Below the pieces are notes generated by a model. That model saw only the letters and a program-made list of their open reading frames with translations, had not been told where the DNA came from and ran no database searches. 64,000 nt of DNA from Archilochus colubris (lineage: Eukaryota > Chordata > Aves > Apodiformes > Trochilidae): positions 36,591,609 through 36,655,608 of the forward strand of contig CM041084.1 of the NCBI GenBank assembly GCA_023079485.1, in the 5' to 3' direction. This document shows, in pieces, positions 1 to 12,800 of this stretch (within the stretch, counting starts at the first letter, position 1; every line of letters begins with the position of its first letter). The position numbers and the translations under genes were made by a program.

Positions 1-3000
1 TAAACAACAAAGCTGAAGACATTGTCCTTCTCTTTCATGTCTGGAGATGTATTTTCAGAAACCTTTCAGTTTTAAAATGTCACCTGCAAGACTGAACTTA
101 ACTGCACATTGCAAAGAGCCTTATGCATTGAAACTATTACATACACCTGGGGTTTCCTGTATTCTGAAAAGAACACATCAGGGTTTTTTTGAAGTCTTGA
201 CATCTAACAAAGCCAAAATGCCATCACTGACCTCACATCAAAATATCACAGTACCCTTGAAAAACCAAACCTGCAAGTATCAACCAATAAATTTCAATCT
301 TTGCTGGAGCAATTGCAGGATTTAAAGTTTTCACCCTTATGTACTTGACAATACACATGTACATAACCACAATATAAAGGAACTACGAAGCAGTGAGACA
401 GCAGACTGAATATATTTTTCCAAATCAATTCCAGAATAAGCAGCAAAGGTTGCTTGCACAAATCAAGAACAGATTTAAGTTGTCATCCATGAGTGTTTTC
501 TTTTGAAAGTTAACTTAGGGAGGTATCAACCTTGTATTGCTACTCAGTCCCTGCTCCCCAAGTAATATTGAAACAATCTAATAAATGGAATAATATATTC
601 CCTTGCCTTCTATTCACAGCATGAAAATAACACTTTTTAAAACTTTCTAAGTCTTTGTTCAGTTTACCACCTGCCCCCCCACCAGTTATTTTTGTATAAC
701 AACATTTTGAGCAGGGATGTGAAAGAATAACTGAGGTCAGAAACCTCTTAGGCCTTTTTCTACTGCCAGAAAGCGGCATTCACAGAACCTCATCTGCAAG
801 CAGAAGCAGATTGAAAGGGCATTAAGACTAAAAACCTTTTAGAAGCATCAGTAATATTTTAGTATTTCCCATCCACACCTCACTTGCAGACTTTATCGGA
901 AACATACACCTATTCCCAAGTGCAGAAATACACAGACACACTTTTCTCGTAAGTAAAAGCAACTCAGACTGTGAGGATAGGGCTGAAACAAGTGGTTCAA
1001 GGTCACACAGCCTGGAGGATTTGGCACACCAAAAATCTCTGCTAATCAAAAACGTCCATTGCTTCCCCCATTAAAGGCACATCCTGAGTCTCCTTCTTTT
1101 CCCCTGCTCCATGTCTGCATTACCAACTCCCTGTGGCAGCCACAGTAGCTATTACTTTGCAGCCTACTTAAATCAGCACCATTTCATCCCTCAGCTAGAC
1201 CCCAGAGGCCAATGTAAGTCACAAATACAACATGAGAAATACACATGAAGAGCAACTTACAGAGCAATTTCTACTTGAGCCTCACAGACATAATTGCTAC
1301 ATTCTTCTTAAAGCTTTAGAAGCAGAAGTTCCCACAGGATAGCAAGTTGGCACAAGGTGTTTTTTTCCACAGAAGCTGTCCTTAGTTGCTTCTATTTTAT
1401 AGTTAGAGCAGTCGGGTTGATGGGCAATAGCTTGCTCCCAGGTCAAAGCTTCAAGATATTAAGATGACTATCAATAGCCATTTCTGGTTCTACCCTGTCT
1501 TTATGTCTTCCTTGTTCACTTGATTTCATAGGAGGAAAACACATAAGTGTTCCAGAAGGATGCTCTCTGGCAGGTAAGTGGGAAGTAGTAAGACTCCTCT
1601 CTCCAGCTAACAAGTTATTCTGGCAAAGGCAGCTGTTGGAACCACACTGGAAAAATCAAAGCAAAGGCAGTCAGACCACAGCTTGTGACCCTGTAATACT
1701 GAGTAACTTCTAAATGCTCAAATAGGATGAGAAGCCCTTATCTGTGGACTGATCTTCTGTTCACAGCAAGTCAACAGCAAACAAGAGAATTCAATATACA
1801 TTTGCATTGTCATCAAGCCAAACATAAAAAGAAGGGAGTTTGAACAGATTTATATTCCCCCTCCAATGGTGACTTTGACATAAAGTACAAGGTTTTGTAG
1901 GTTGCTTTGTTTGGTAGGGTTTTTTTCTGTTCCCTATCTCATTCATATGCCATCCTGCACAGAAGGGGAAAAAAATGTCCTCATTCAGCTTGGGATCAGA
2001 ATTGGAACTGAGGAAACTGGAGTGCTGGAAGACAAAATTTGACAGAACTTGTTAGAAATGTTCTGATGCCACAAGTGTTAATTATTGGAGTACTTTTTTA
2101 AGCCACCCCACTGCTCAGCTGGTATACTCTTTCCACTGTAGTTCAGAGGAATGACAGTTCTGCAAAGTCCAAAGATTGTACCATTCCCTCAACAGAAGTT
2201 TTCTCCAGCTCACTGACAAGATCTCAAAGAATGTCCAGAACATTGTTTGAATCCAAAGCAATTTCCATTTAATAGCCACGATCTCCAGTAAATAAAACCT
2301 TATTATTCCCAGTGCCTAGTCTACTTAAACTTCAGGCAGACTACCTCAAGACTACAAGGCAGTTACCAGAATTTGTCACTACCTCACAGTCACTGATCCA
2401 AACCAAGATGGGTATCAGGTATTTCAAGTATCAGGCACATCTTGGCTATCATGTATCATCAGTGGAACATTCTGCTTGGGTTTGACTTATTCATGCATAC
2501 AGGACGATTATGAAAAGGTCCTTCTGCAAACTCAGGGAGATGGCACCTAGAAGGATAGCTCATATATACTATACTTAGCCTTTCTCTGTGGTCATCCACA
2601 ACATATTCTGTTGGCATGAAAACTGAAGACAATTTTGTGTTTTATTTTGGGATAGGGCATTTTCTCAGATTGTTAGCAGCTTGGGTAGTAAGTATTGACA
2701 AGCAAATACCTGTCTCCAGACTGCAATAAAGGCACTGTCACCTCACAAACCTAATTTCTGTAAGATGCACTTGATCAAACACTTGGCCCCTGATATCCCA
2801 AAGATAAAGTAGCAAATGTATTCACAAAGAGATTTTATGCCTAGAGTTCATCTCCTCCTTACATTGCTAACTAAATTAGTTAATATCACTGTCATCATTT
2901 AATTTTTAAGAAAATCTGTAAGGGAAAAACCCATTTGATCATGGAGAAAAGTGTACAATTAGATAATAAAAACACCAACAGGAACCCCTTCTTCTTTCCA

Positions 3001-6000
3001 CACATACTACAAACACTACAACCTCATCAGGATCTGTACAGATTACATTTCAGCTTGGGGAGGAAATAGACTCCTGGTAAATCATGATAAATAAAGTGGT
3101 CTTGAAAAGACAATGATGCTTCTATTCTTTCAGTTAGGAAAGAAAAAAAAAAAACAAAACAAAACAACACACATATAACACCTCTTTTGAATTACATACT
3201 TCCTCCTGAATCATTTGCATATTTTCCTATTGAATTTCAAGACTTAGAAGCAAAATTAGTGTGCTTCATTGTGAATGCCAGGAACACAATTACAGCCCAT
3301 CAAAAGCTGCACAAAAGAAGGACAGAACTGACATACACAGTAATGCAAGACATTTTTCTTTTTTTTTTTTCTTTTTAAGACTGTCTTGTAGAAATAGATC
3401 CAGCTAAACACAAAAGGTTTTTATCTGTGCTCCAGCCAGCTGTCCTGTATATTCTTACACCGTGCTTGCTAGCCCAGCTTTCAGAGATCTTATAAATTGG
3501 CCCAATATGGACACAACAAAGCAAAAAGCAGCAATCTTTTCTTTAGCCTACCCAGCCTGAAGCACCCACTTCTTTACTTGACACTCCTTTAAAAACAGAG
3601 TCTAAATATCTTGCCTTCCTTGTATGTTCAGCGTAGCAATGCTTTGAGTAGCAGTAGCAGTGTCTAAGCTTCTTCAAACACCTGAAGGGTGACTGTAGGG
3701 GGTCAGGAAGTACTCTGGCAGTACGTTCTGAGTATAAAGGTTACTCACTACTTTCCTGCAAGAGAAATGTTATAAGCTCAGTATAAGCAGTCATTCTGTC
3801 CACTCTCAGTCTCCCTAGCATAATGTATGTGGTGTATAACACATAGGTATCTAATAGCATGCACCTGTGTATGAGTATAAAAGTATTCATTCTCATGTGT
3901 AAAAGTTACTAATACACCCCAGAGATAAATAAAAAATCCCCCCCCCTCACCTTTTTAACAGATACATCCAATCCAGTTCAGACTCTATAGTAAAGGAGCT
4001 GAGGACTTAGAAAAACTGGAGAAAAAAACACTCTATTTCTTATTCCTGCAGATAAACATTTCTGATACTGAAAAGCTCATATATACAGCATTAATGGACA
4101 GATTCCTATTACCTCAGTGTTTCCAACCTGTAAATCACTGCTTGTTTTTGTATATATACAGCATTAGTACTATATAGCATTAGTAATGTTTTGATTAATA
4201 TTTCCCTGACTGCTTGAACCCTCTATTGAAGCCACGAAGTATCTCCCTTCCACTTGACTCCTTTGGGGAAAGGTGATATTCTATATCTAAAAAATCATTT
4301 GCACAAAACTGAAAGAGTTCATCATCAGCCAACTCTTCTTTTACTTATAACATGGATCTTTGCTTAAATATTGAATCAATTTCCCACTCTGAGCCAGCGA
4401 AACTGATAATTCAGCACAGGCAAAATCCTGTAGCCCTTACAGACTAAATTGCTCCAACAGGATCCTGCTGGGTTTATTGGGATGTTGCTCTGACTGACTA
4501 GCATCCCAAAATCACTTATCGGTTGACGGCCTTCATACAGAGGAAGCTCTTCCTAACATTCCCTAAATTTTTCCCGTATGGGTGGATCACAGTAGGGATA
4601 ATATTTGCCTCTCATTTACCAAGAACCTGACCTTGTTTACAATGGTGAGTGTTAATAAAAATTAAAAGTGAGCCGAAGAACTTGCCAAAAATCACATCTC
4701 AGTAACTGGTCTGAAGGTCTGCACTGTTTTTCTTGTCCCTGTATTAGTAAGGGAGACACAATGCCTTGTTCATGTTCAGGTATTCATAAAGTGTAGCAAA
4801 GATTACAGTGAATTCCCTCCTGTCATTGAAGGGAACTAAATATTTTGCCCATAACATTTTAGTGTCATATAATTTGCAACTTTTCTGAGAGCTCCATAAG
4901 TGAATTGCAAAGCTGTAAAATGTCTTTAATTGATCTGCAACCCATTAGCACAAACTGGGACTCCCTGGCTATAAGCAACGTATTCTGCCATTCACTTTCA
5001 CTTCCAGAAAGATGAAGAGTTTTTTGAATGGTTGGGGATTTGGGAGGTTTGTTTGGTTATTTCTGTGAAGCTAAATGAAAAGGGAATCTAACATGACTTT
5101 TACTTACAGCATTTTCAATTAAAGAGTCAATTAAAAAAAAGCTGAAGGAAATTTTGAAACAAAAATCCATAAAATAAAGTCATATTTCCCATTACTTCCT
5201 AATAGCTAAAACTCTCAATTCAGTACCCAAAGTTCAGGTTTTATTTAGAATAAACATTTCAAAATTAATTTTATGCTCTCAGAAGAGATTCTTGTCCTGG
5301 TTTGACTTTAAGATATTCTGTAGAGATCTCATTCAACATCATGTCCTCTTCTATGCAATTAGTAAATACATAGAGACCTGTATTCAGTATGTCCCATATG
5401 GCCACAGTCATCCTATTATTGTGGCCATTCGCAGAACTATAGAAAGCTAAAACTTCAGACAAAAGGCTATGATTTCAGGGGAGGTAGTCCATAATATTCT
5501 TGCTGAAGGCAAGAGAGATTTGTTATAGTCTTTGTTATTTCTAAATTACTGAAAGATGTTACATAAATCAGAGAAAGCTAAAATAATTTTAATTAAATAT
5601 TCCTTTATAAAATTCCAGAATCAGGCTGCAACCTGTAATTCAAATAAACTTGGTACTTTGAAGAGGATATTCAATATGTAATTTCTAGAGGGAAAAGGGA
5701 GGAGGGATCCCAGTTATAAAAGATCTTTTGTTCTTCAAACCCCTTGTAGATTTTACTCTGTAAATTAGGAAAGATTGCAGCAATCATAGTGAGATACTCA
5801 TCAGTACAGTAACAGGGAAATTCTTGTGGAGCATCACATCAAAAAAAAAAATGAGAATGATGGAAAGTCTTAAAAATGGAGAAAAAAAAAGTCTTATATT
5901 GCTCTAAATATGTGCTTAGCCTTGGTAGACTGACAGTTGAGGGCCACTGCTATATACTAAAATAGTAATTGGTTCTATTATCCAAGTTGCTGAAAAATTC

Positions 6001-9000
6001 ACCATTACCCTTTTCCAATTGCTACAGCCTTAAATATATGGTTAATGAAAAGCATTTCCAATGTGCTAGCAGGGGCTTTTTAAAAATGATAGATAGATAG
6101 ATTCACAAGCCTTGCAATAAAAACTTCTATTCCTAGTTCTCTGTCCTCCAAAATTTATTATTTTATTATAAATAAATAAAAGCTGAAGATTGAAAGGGGC
6201 AGGGGTTGTTTTTTTTCATTTGTATTTTGCTTTGAGAGTATGGGAATAACATCTGCAGCTCATTAAAGAAAAGACATGCAAATAAAGCCTTTAAAATCAA
6301 GGTTGGAGTATTAACAATAAAGATACAACTACAGCAAGACAGTTCCACCCCAAGATACACAATATCTTATGGTCCTGAGTCTTTGAGTTTTAAGTAAGCC
6401 TGGTGATACACCACTAAACTACAGAATAATTGTCCTAGCACACTGGCTGCTTCCAGCATCCTCTGCCCTCACACACAGAAGGGATCAAGCATGATGTAGT
6501 ACAGGTTTTCTTGGAATATTGTTATGTGCAATCATCATCTCGTTTTCTCGTGATTAAAGCCATTTGCCAACCTTACACAAGTTTACATGTAAATTCTGGA
6601 TTTGTTTGCTCTACCAAATGCATTCCTAGGCTTACAACAAGCAAGAAAAAGAAAAAAGCAATCCTCCTTCTTTAGCTCACCCTCTAAATAGTTATATTCA
6701 GCTCAATAAACCAAGAAGTCTTGGGGAAAAATTGACCTGAGGCTTCAATGTTGTGAACTTCAGTATTTCCTAATTTCTGAGACGTTACTAACATTACTTT
6801 TTTCCCTTCTGAATAAGAATAATGTTGTTGCTGCAAACACACCAGGTACTATGTATTTCTACACAGGTCATGTAGTTTGTCAAATAACCATTCATATTGA
6901 CCTGAAGAAAATTAATCATAGCCTTGATAAACAACAGCAAAGGCTGTTGCTTTGTCTCTCTTTCAAACAGTATCTTGGGTACCACTAAGCTTGAAATCGT
7001 GCTTTGGTCAGCTTATCAACTTATTCTCTGGCTTTAAAGGCTGTTCTTTGTTCAACTGCAATTTTTGTGCTATCTTTACTAACCTTTCACTGTTGTTTGA
7101 GAATGTTTGTACAGGAACAATTGTACAGAAATGACAGAACACCACCATTCCTCTCAAATGTTTTCATTAGTTTATGTGCTTGCTTCAGAGGACTGTCAGC
7201 ATTATGAGATTCCAACTTAAATTCTCTTCAGTCACCATAAGATACTTCTCTGCTGAAACCATGGGGACTAGTAGAGGAAATGGGAGGGCTCTGGGGCAGA
7301 ACCATTGTTCATGGACAATCTGAAACGCTGGAAATGTAAAATGCCTGTTTAGGATTCCCAAGATTTCATCTGTCACAAGGTACCTCTAAAAAAATTATTC
7401 AAGGATGCTGACAGAGGAAGTTTGACCATGATATTGCTTCATACTTCCCCATGTTCACAGGCAGACAAAGGGTTCTTATTTCTAATGTCCTTATATCAAT
7501 TTTCAGAAGAATAATTATTTTTAAAAAAAAAAGCTATAAAAACTCTGAAGAGTAGAGAAGGAAAGCTATGCATAGCTGCCACTGTGCACATTATCAGCAC
7601 CAGAATTTCTTCATCCATTCAGCTCCTGACATATACTTTCTATAAATAGAATCCACTTTGACAGTCTCTCTGTACAGTTACATTGTCATCAACACTGAAC
7701 CTGCATCCCCTGGCATCTTGTCTTGATATTTGCTTACCCCCCCTCCTTTTTTTTTCTTTTTTTAATCAATACCTTTTTTTTTTTAATCCATACCTTTTCT
7801 TTCTTTTTTAATCATATCTGTCAAGCAGCTTTGCCTCATGGGAATCTATCCATGCATAACAAGAAGCATGAAGAGCTATACAACATACAATTTTCCATTA
7901 TAATTAAACCAGGACAAGCAACAGAATATACAAACAGGAGATTACACTCGTCTTGCTCAGGTGCTCTGAGAAGTGAAAGCCTCCAACCACTTAAAGAGAT
8001 GCTGGCTTATGCTTAAGGGATTTTGTATTACTATACAATTCTGAAAAACTAATACAAGCTACTGTTAATTTTCATATCATAGGGCATTCTCTTTTCACCA
8101 GAGGCATATTTTTGGAAGTAATATGTTAACAAAGAAGTGTTAAAACCTGAAATTGTGTGAATATACAGCAGGATTATATTTCAGTGACAGAACCAATTTT
8201 GTTACATGAGAAAATGGAATTGACTTCCAGTCTTAGGTAGCAGAAGGATTTCCTTCACTGATTACATGTACATACATCTGCTGAGTGTGGTGTCATCCTG
8301 AGGACAGCCATGACTCAGAGAATTTATTCTATAAAAGGTAGCTGAGTAATTTTGCTGAAAACAAACTCAATTTTGCAAGAGTTTCTCCTTTTGAGTTAAA
8401 ATAAAGCAAGTTCTGAGAACGAATCTCCTTCTATCCTTCCTCTGGATTTAATCTGGGCACACAGAAATGCATGACACCCATCAAGTATTCTCCTTCCTCA
8501 GCAACTCACACTGAGGCTAATTTGACCCAGCAATGACAAAAAACCCTAGAATACAAAGATAAGTGCAAACACTGCAGAAAAAGCTGCATAAACTGTTAAA
8601 AAACCTGCAATAGCAGGCTTTCTTCCCCTACTATATTGCCTTTGCCCTGAAAATTTGCTGTGCACAGTTCAGAGCGAGCAGCAGCCAAGGAGAACACAAA
8701 TATCTGTGTCAGTGCTTTTAATGGTGTCATTCAAGTTAGAACACCCTAACAAATGGTGCCAGAAACTGCTGTCCTACTTATTCTGATAATCCCTAATGAG
8801 AAAAAAGTACCAAAAAATGTGGGCACTTACATAAAGATCAGAGGTGAACATGTAAATACTCTATCTCATCATTAGAGAAGGATTATGATGGCTTTGATCA
8901 TTTCTGACAGAGAGCCTGGATCCGTGTCAGGTACACTGATTTAGGTGTAGAGTCAGACACAAAGACAAGAAGTGGGATAGGGGCTCAGGAAAGTCATGGC

Positions 9001-12000
9001 TTCTCCTTGGATGGCATTGTGCCTTGTGCTCAAAGGCTCCCAAACAAGCAGGTTGTTAGACAGATGCCAATGAACTGGAGGTGGCAGAGTGGTGTGATAA
9101 AACAGGTAAGGAAGGATAGGAGGACCAAAGGACATGAGACAGCAGGAAGAGAAAGGGAATACAAGTGACAAGCAGAGAAGCTAAAGAAGTCAAGCTCTGA
9201 ACTACAAGTTCTTTACTGGTCCATAGTGCAGAGCCCAAAAATAAATTAACAATTGTCATAGCATAGATATTTCTGGGATTCTGATGCTGCAATTCATTAG
9301 CAACGTCATAAAGGACTTTGCTTCTCTGTTGAATTTCAGTTCCTTCTCCCTCAAAAAGTACAGGTTTGCCTTTACAGAAAGCTAGTTTTTCTGTGGATTT
9401 AATTGAAGGTTTCACATCTGTTTATGAAGACATAAGTAGCACCTTTTTATTGTGCAGTGTAAGAAAGAGTCTCATTATCTGAACTTCTTCTCAGTGAAGG
9501 TCCTAGATAATAATCAGATGAGGCTAGAAAGTCATGAGACAGAGCTGCACTGAGATTGGCTAGGAAAGGGGGACCAAAGGTGCCCACAGTGCCCCCTCAA
9601 ATGTATCAGGCAATGTTAAAAGCATTTGCACAACAAAGGCTTTCAAGTGGTAGGTAGAGGAGGGAAGGGGTCCTTGCAGAAAGCTAGGGTGTCTGAAAGG
9701 TTAACTTATTGAGAACTGGGTTCTTGGAGGTACCAGAAAGCACATCTGTGGGAAGCAGAGCCCTAGATCTGTTCCAGAGGGAGGGGGGGGAAAGGAAAGA
9801 GGCTGTCTGAAAATGTTCAAAAGTTAAACTGCCAGACAAATCACATTGCATTTAAGCTTCAGATCAATCAGAGAGCTTTGCTCAAACATGTGCATTATTG
9901 ATTCTTAACCATAATAAATATTTGATTCTCTCAGCCAAGGAATTGAGCAGTACACCAAACAAATCTGTGCTCAGGGCAATAGGCTGCAATACACAAAGTC
10001 CCATATTCTATGAAGTTCTGTGAATGGGTATTCTGCAGATTATATCCAGTCTTATCTAGACTTTAATCTGTGAAGCTTGAGATGACATGAGAGTTCATCA
10101 TAAATTTCAAAAAGATAAATGAAGCACACAGGAAGAGATTTTCCTAACAGCATAGAGCTACTGTGTGGCAAGAAACCAAAATTTTCTGCATTGCAGCCAA
10201 GTGCTCTGCTTTGAAACCACACTGCTTGACAAGAACAGGATGCCTTTGTTGTTCAGACAGTCCCTGCCTTTCATTAATTCACTTATACCCATCACAAGGC
10301 TCCTGTGGCTCCCAAATTAGAATAGAAATTGTGAATGTAAAGCGAACTTTTGCTGAGCATATTATTGCTATAAATGAACCGTAATTTGTTGCAAAGGTTA
10401 AGCATGAAGAGACTTTGCTATGGATTCACAGCCTTAGGAGACCACTTTCTCCACAGTGCACTTCTGAGTACAGAATGACTATTATGGGGTTATTTGCAGT
10501 CCCTTCACTGCTGCTGTTAGGATTATCTCTGCCTATCAAAGCCTCCCAGAAAATAACACATTTATTTACATAGATCTGTAGAAAAGAGACCCAAAATGGA
10601 ACCTACGGAGTTCCTTGAAGTGTCACAAGTACCACAGATGTACATTTTTCCCCAGTCTTAAAGTCATGTCTTTAACTCCTTAGTATCCATCACCTGCCTC
10701 CACATTCTTCTATACCCAAATTCACCCAGATCCGCAATCCATTGCAAGGACAATAGGGATGAATCTAACCCATGCTTATAGTCGTGTTCCTTCCCAGCCC
10801 AGAATCCTAAATGCCATGCACCTGGAAATCTTTTAGCAGAAGGGAATGCAGGGGAAAGACGCCTTCATTCCGATGGCAGGATTGTCACTAGCAGACCTCT
10901 GCCCTACTCTGACAAAGACCAGGATGAGACCATTGATGCTGTCTGTGCTCATGTGAGTGCTCTGAATGCCTGTCCACAATCTACACAAGCACCATGTATA
11001 CCTGTGTTTGTGATTTGGGAATACATCTTCAGTCCTGCCACTGATTGGATCTCGTAACAAGGAGCTGCAGCAGCCTCTCCTCTGCCAGGCTGTGGGAACC
11101 AGCATGACATATTTTCCCTCTAACACTTCACAGAACTTACAAGGTCAGCTGACAAGGACAAATGCCCAAGCACTTTACAGATTATGCTTGGAGATGTGTG
11201 CCATGTATTGCATCAATCTCTCTTCTTTCCTATTGCCATCCACCACAAGTCTCAGCACTTTTAGCCCAGACCTCAGCAACCTGCTTCCCTACCCCACCAG
11301 GCCTGATGCTCTACTTTATGCTTGTCAGAGGCTGAGTAGGACTCACACAACAAAGACACACTAACCTCTTCATTTTCTACCCTCTATTTTTAACCTCTCT
11401 CCAAATGAGTGGGGTTTTTTTTATTTTTTTTTTTTTAATGTAAGTTCAACTCTGAAACTTTGTTTTGGAACTTTGTTGGGAAGCATGGGTTTAGGAAGTA
11501 ACATGTTTAAGATTAACTTTAAAATATATTTTATCTGTTATTATGTATAATGATATATTATTATAATACAATAATATAATATTTTATAATACATCTTAAG
11601 AGCAAAGTTTATGGAAAGCTGAGAGATTACACCGGTCTTTATTCAGCTCACAGAGACAAAGCTGATCAGTTGTATCATAGAAAAACAAAGTTGTCATTTA
11701 GCTGTTCATTCATTACACCACACTTAAAACTAGTAAATGTTTTTTGGAGTAAATTCCAGGCATGAAGAAACTTTGTAATACCTTGAATAAAGCAACCAGA
11801 GAACCTTAACCTGCCTCTCATCCTCCTGCTGACACCACCTTATAGTACAGATAGCAAAAGGCAAATAAAAAGCACTCTAGCTATAAACATCATGGGTAAT
11901 TATGAACCTGCAAAAATCCTTTCAAATCCTGTTTCCATTTTATTTTCTAGATTTAAACACAGGAAGCATCACCCCAAGTGCAATTGGAAACCACATTTGA

Positions 12001-12340
12001 AATGGCTGAGAATAGTCACATTCCCAGTTAGAAGAAAATTATTTGTAAACCAAGTTTATTCAACTGCTAATTTTGCAGCTACTCATCCATATCCCACTTC
12101 AATGAGTTATTAAGATAATCTAAGACATTCTCAGACTCTGAAAAAACATGATTTAAGCTATGAACACGTCATTACAATGCAGAAGAAATGTTTACGACCC
12201 TGTATTTAGCTTGAGCACATGGAATTTCAACAATTCTTTTCTTTAGAAGTTCCAGAGACTTATCTCTCATAAAGACATTACTGAGTTAATCTTGGGCAAA
12301 AGTGAATAGATTTAAAGATTACCTGTCACAAGATTTATAA
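1..12340. other. AT-rich intergenic DNA, no gene seen
   Basis: No reading frame here shows splice-linked coding character or a recognisable family; the longest open frames (up to 119 codons, at 9056-9415 on the minus strand) look like chance. The sequence is AT-rich with short low-complexity runs: an A run followed by AAAAC units near 3145-3172, a GATA run near 6089-6101, T-rich DNA at 7736-7812 and a very AT-rich block at 11,520-11,590. In mammals the gene beyond the 3' side of EFHB is KCNH8, but none of its exons was recognised here. Confidence 0.6.
7736..7812. repeat. T-rich low-complexity tract
   Basis: Three T-rich blocks alternate with a short unit resembling aatcnatacc, giving a small degenerate tandem repeat. 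An open frame over this stretch encodes mostly Phe and is an artefact of composition. Confidence 0.6.
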
Positions 12341-12800
12341 GCAAACAAACAAACAAAACCACCCCAAAACCAAGAAACCAAACAAACAGACAAACAAAAC
12401 CAAACCAACAACAGACCAAGCAGCAAATCTCAGGGGTATTTTTCTCCTTTTACAGGCACATGAAGTAAATAATGTCACCCTAAATCCCAAGCAACTTGGG
12501 ATTAAAGCCATTAATGGTTTCAAGCCCTTCTAATGAAAGATTATAAAAATAAATATCAGCCAACAGAAAATATCTATTTTGTTTTTTAGGCACATTTGAT
12601 GTTTTGCTTCATCTTCTGCACAAATTCTGAATAAGTCATCAAAAGGCAAGGATTATTTTCTTTAATCACCAGTTCTTTTCTGTTGGCAGCAGTTCCAACA
12701 AATGTGGTTTTGTTTTGGTGTTTGGTGTGTTGGGGTTGTTTGGATTTTGGGCTTGGTATGTTTTGGGTTTTGGTTTTTTTTGGTTTTTTTTTGAGAAGGA
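12341..12800. repeat. Pair of opposed low-complexity tracts (CAAA/CCAAA then TTTGG)
   Basis: At 12,341-12,420 the plus strand is rich in CAAA and CCAAA units. At 12,705-12,795 it is rich in TTTGG and TTTTG units, roughly the reverse complement. The two tracts are about 290 bp apart and could pair imperfectly as an inverted repeat. The open frames across them are compositional and not genes. Confidence 0.5.

Noticed and set aside
9056..9415. 119-codon minus-strand open frame
   Set aside because: No recognisable domain, no splice sites in frame and length within chance expectation for the window.
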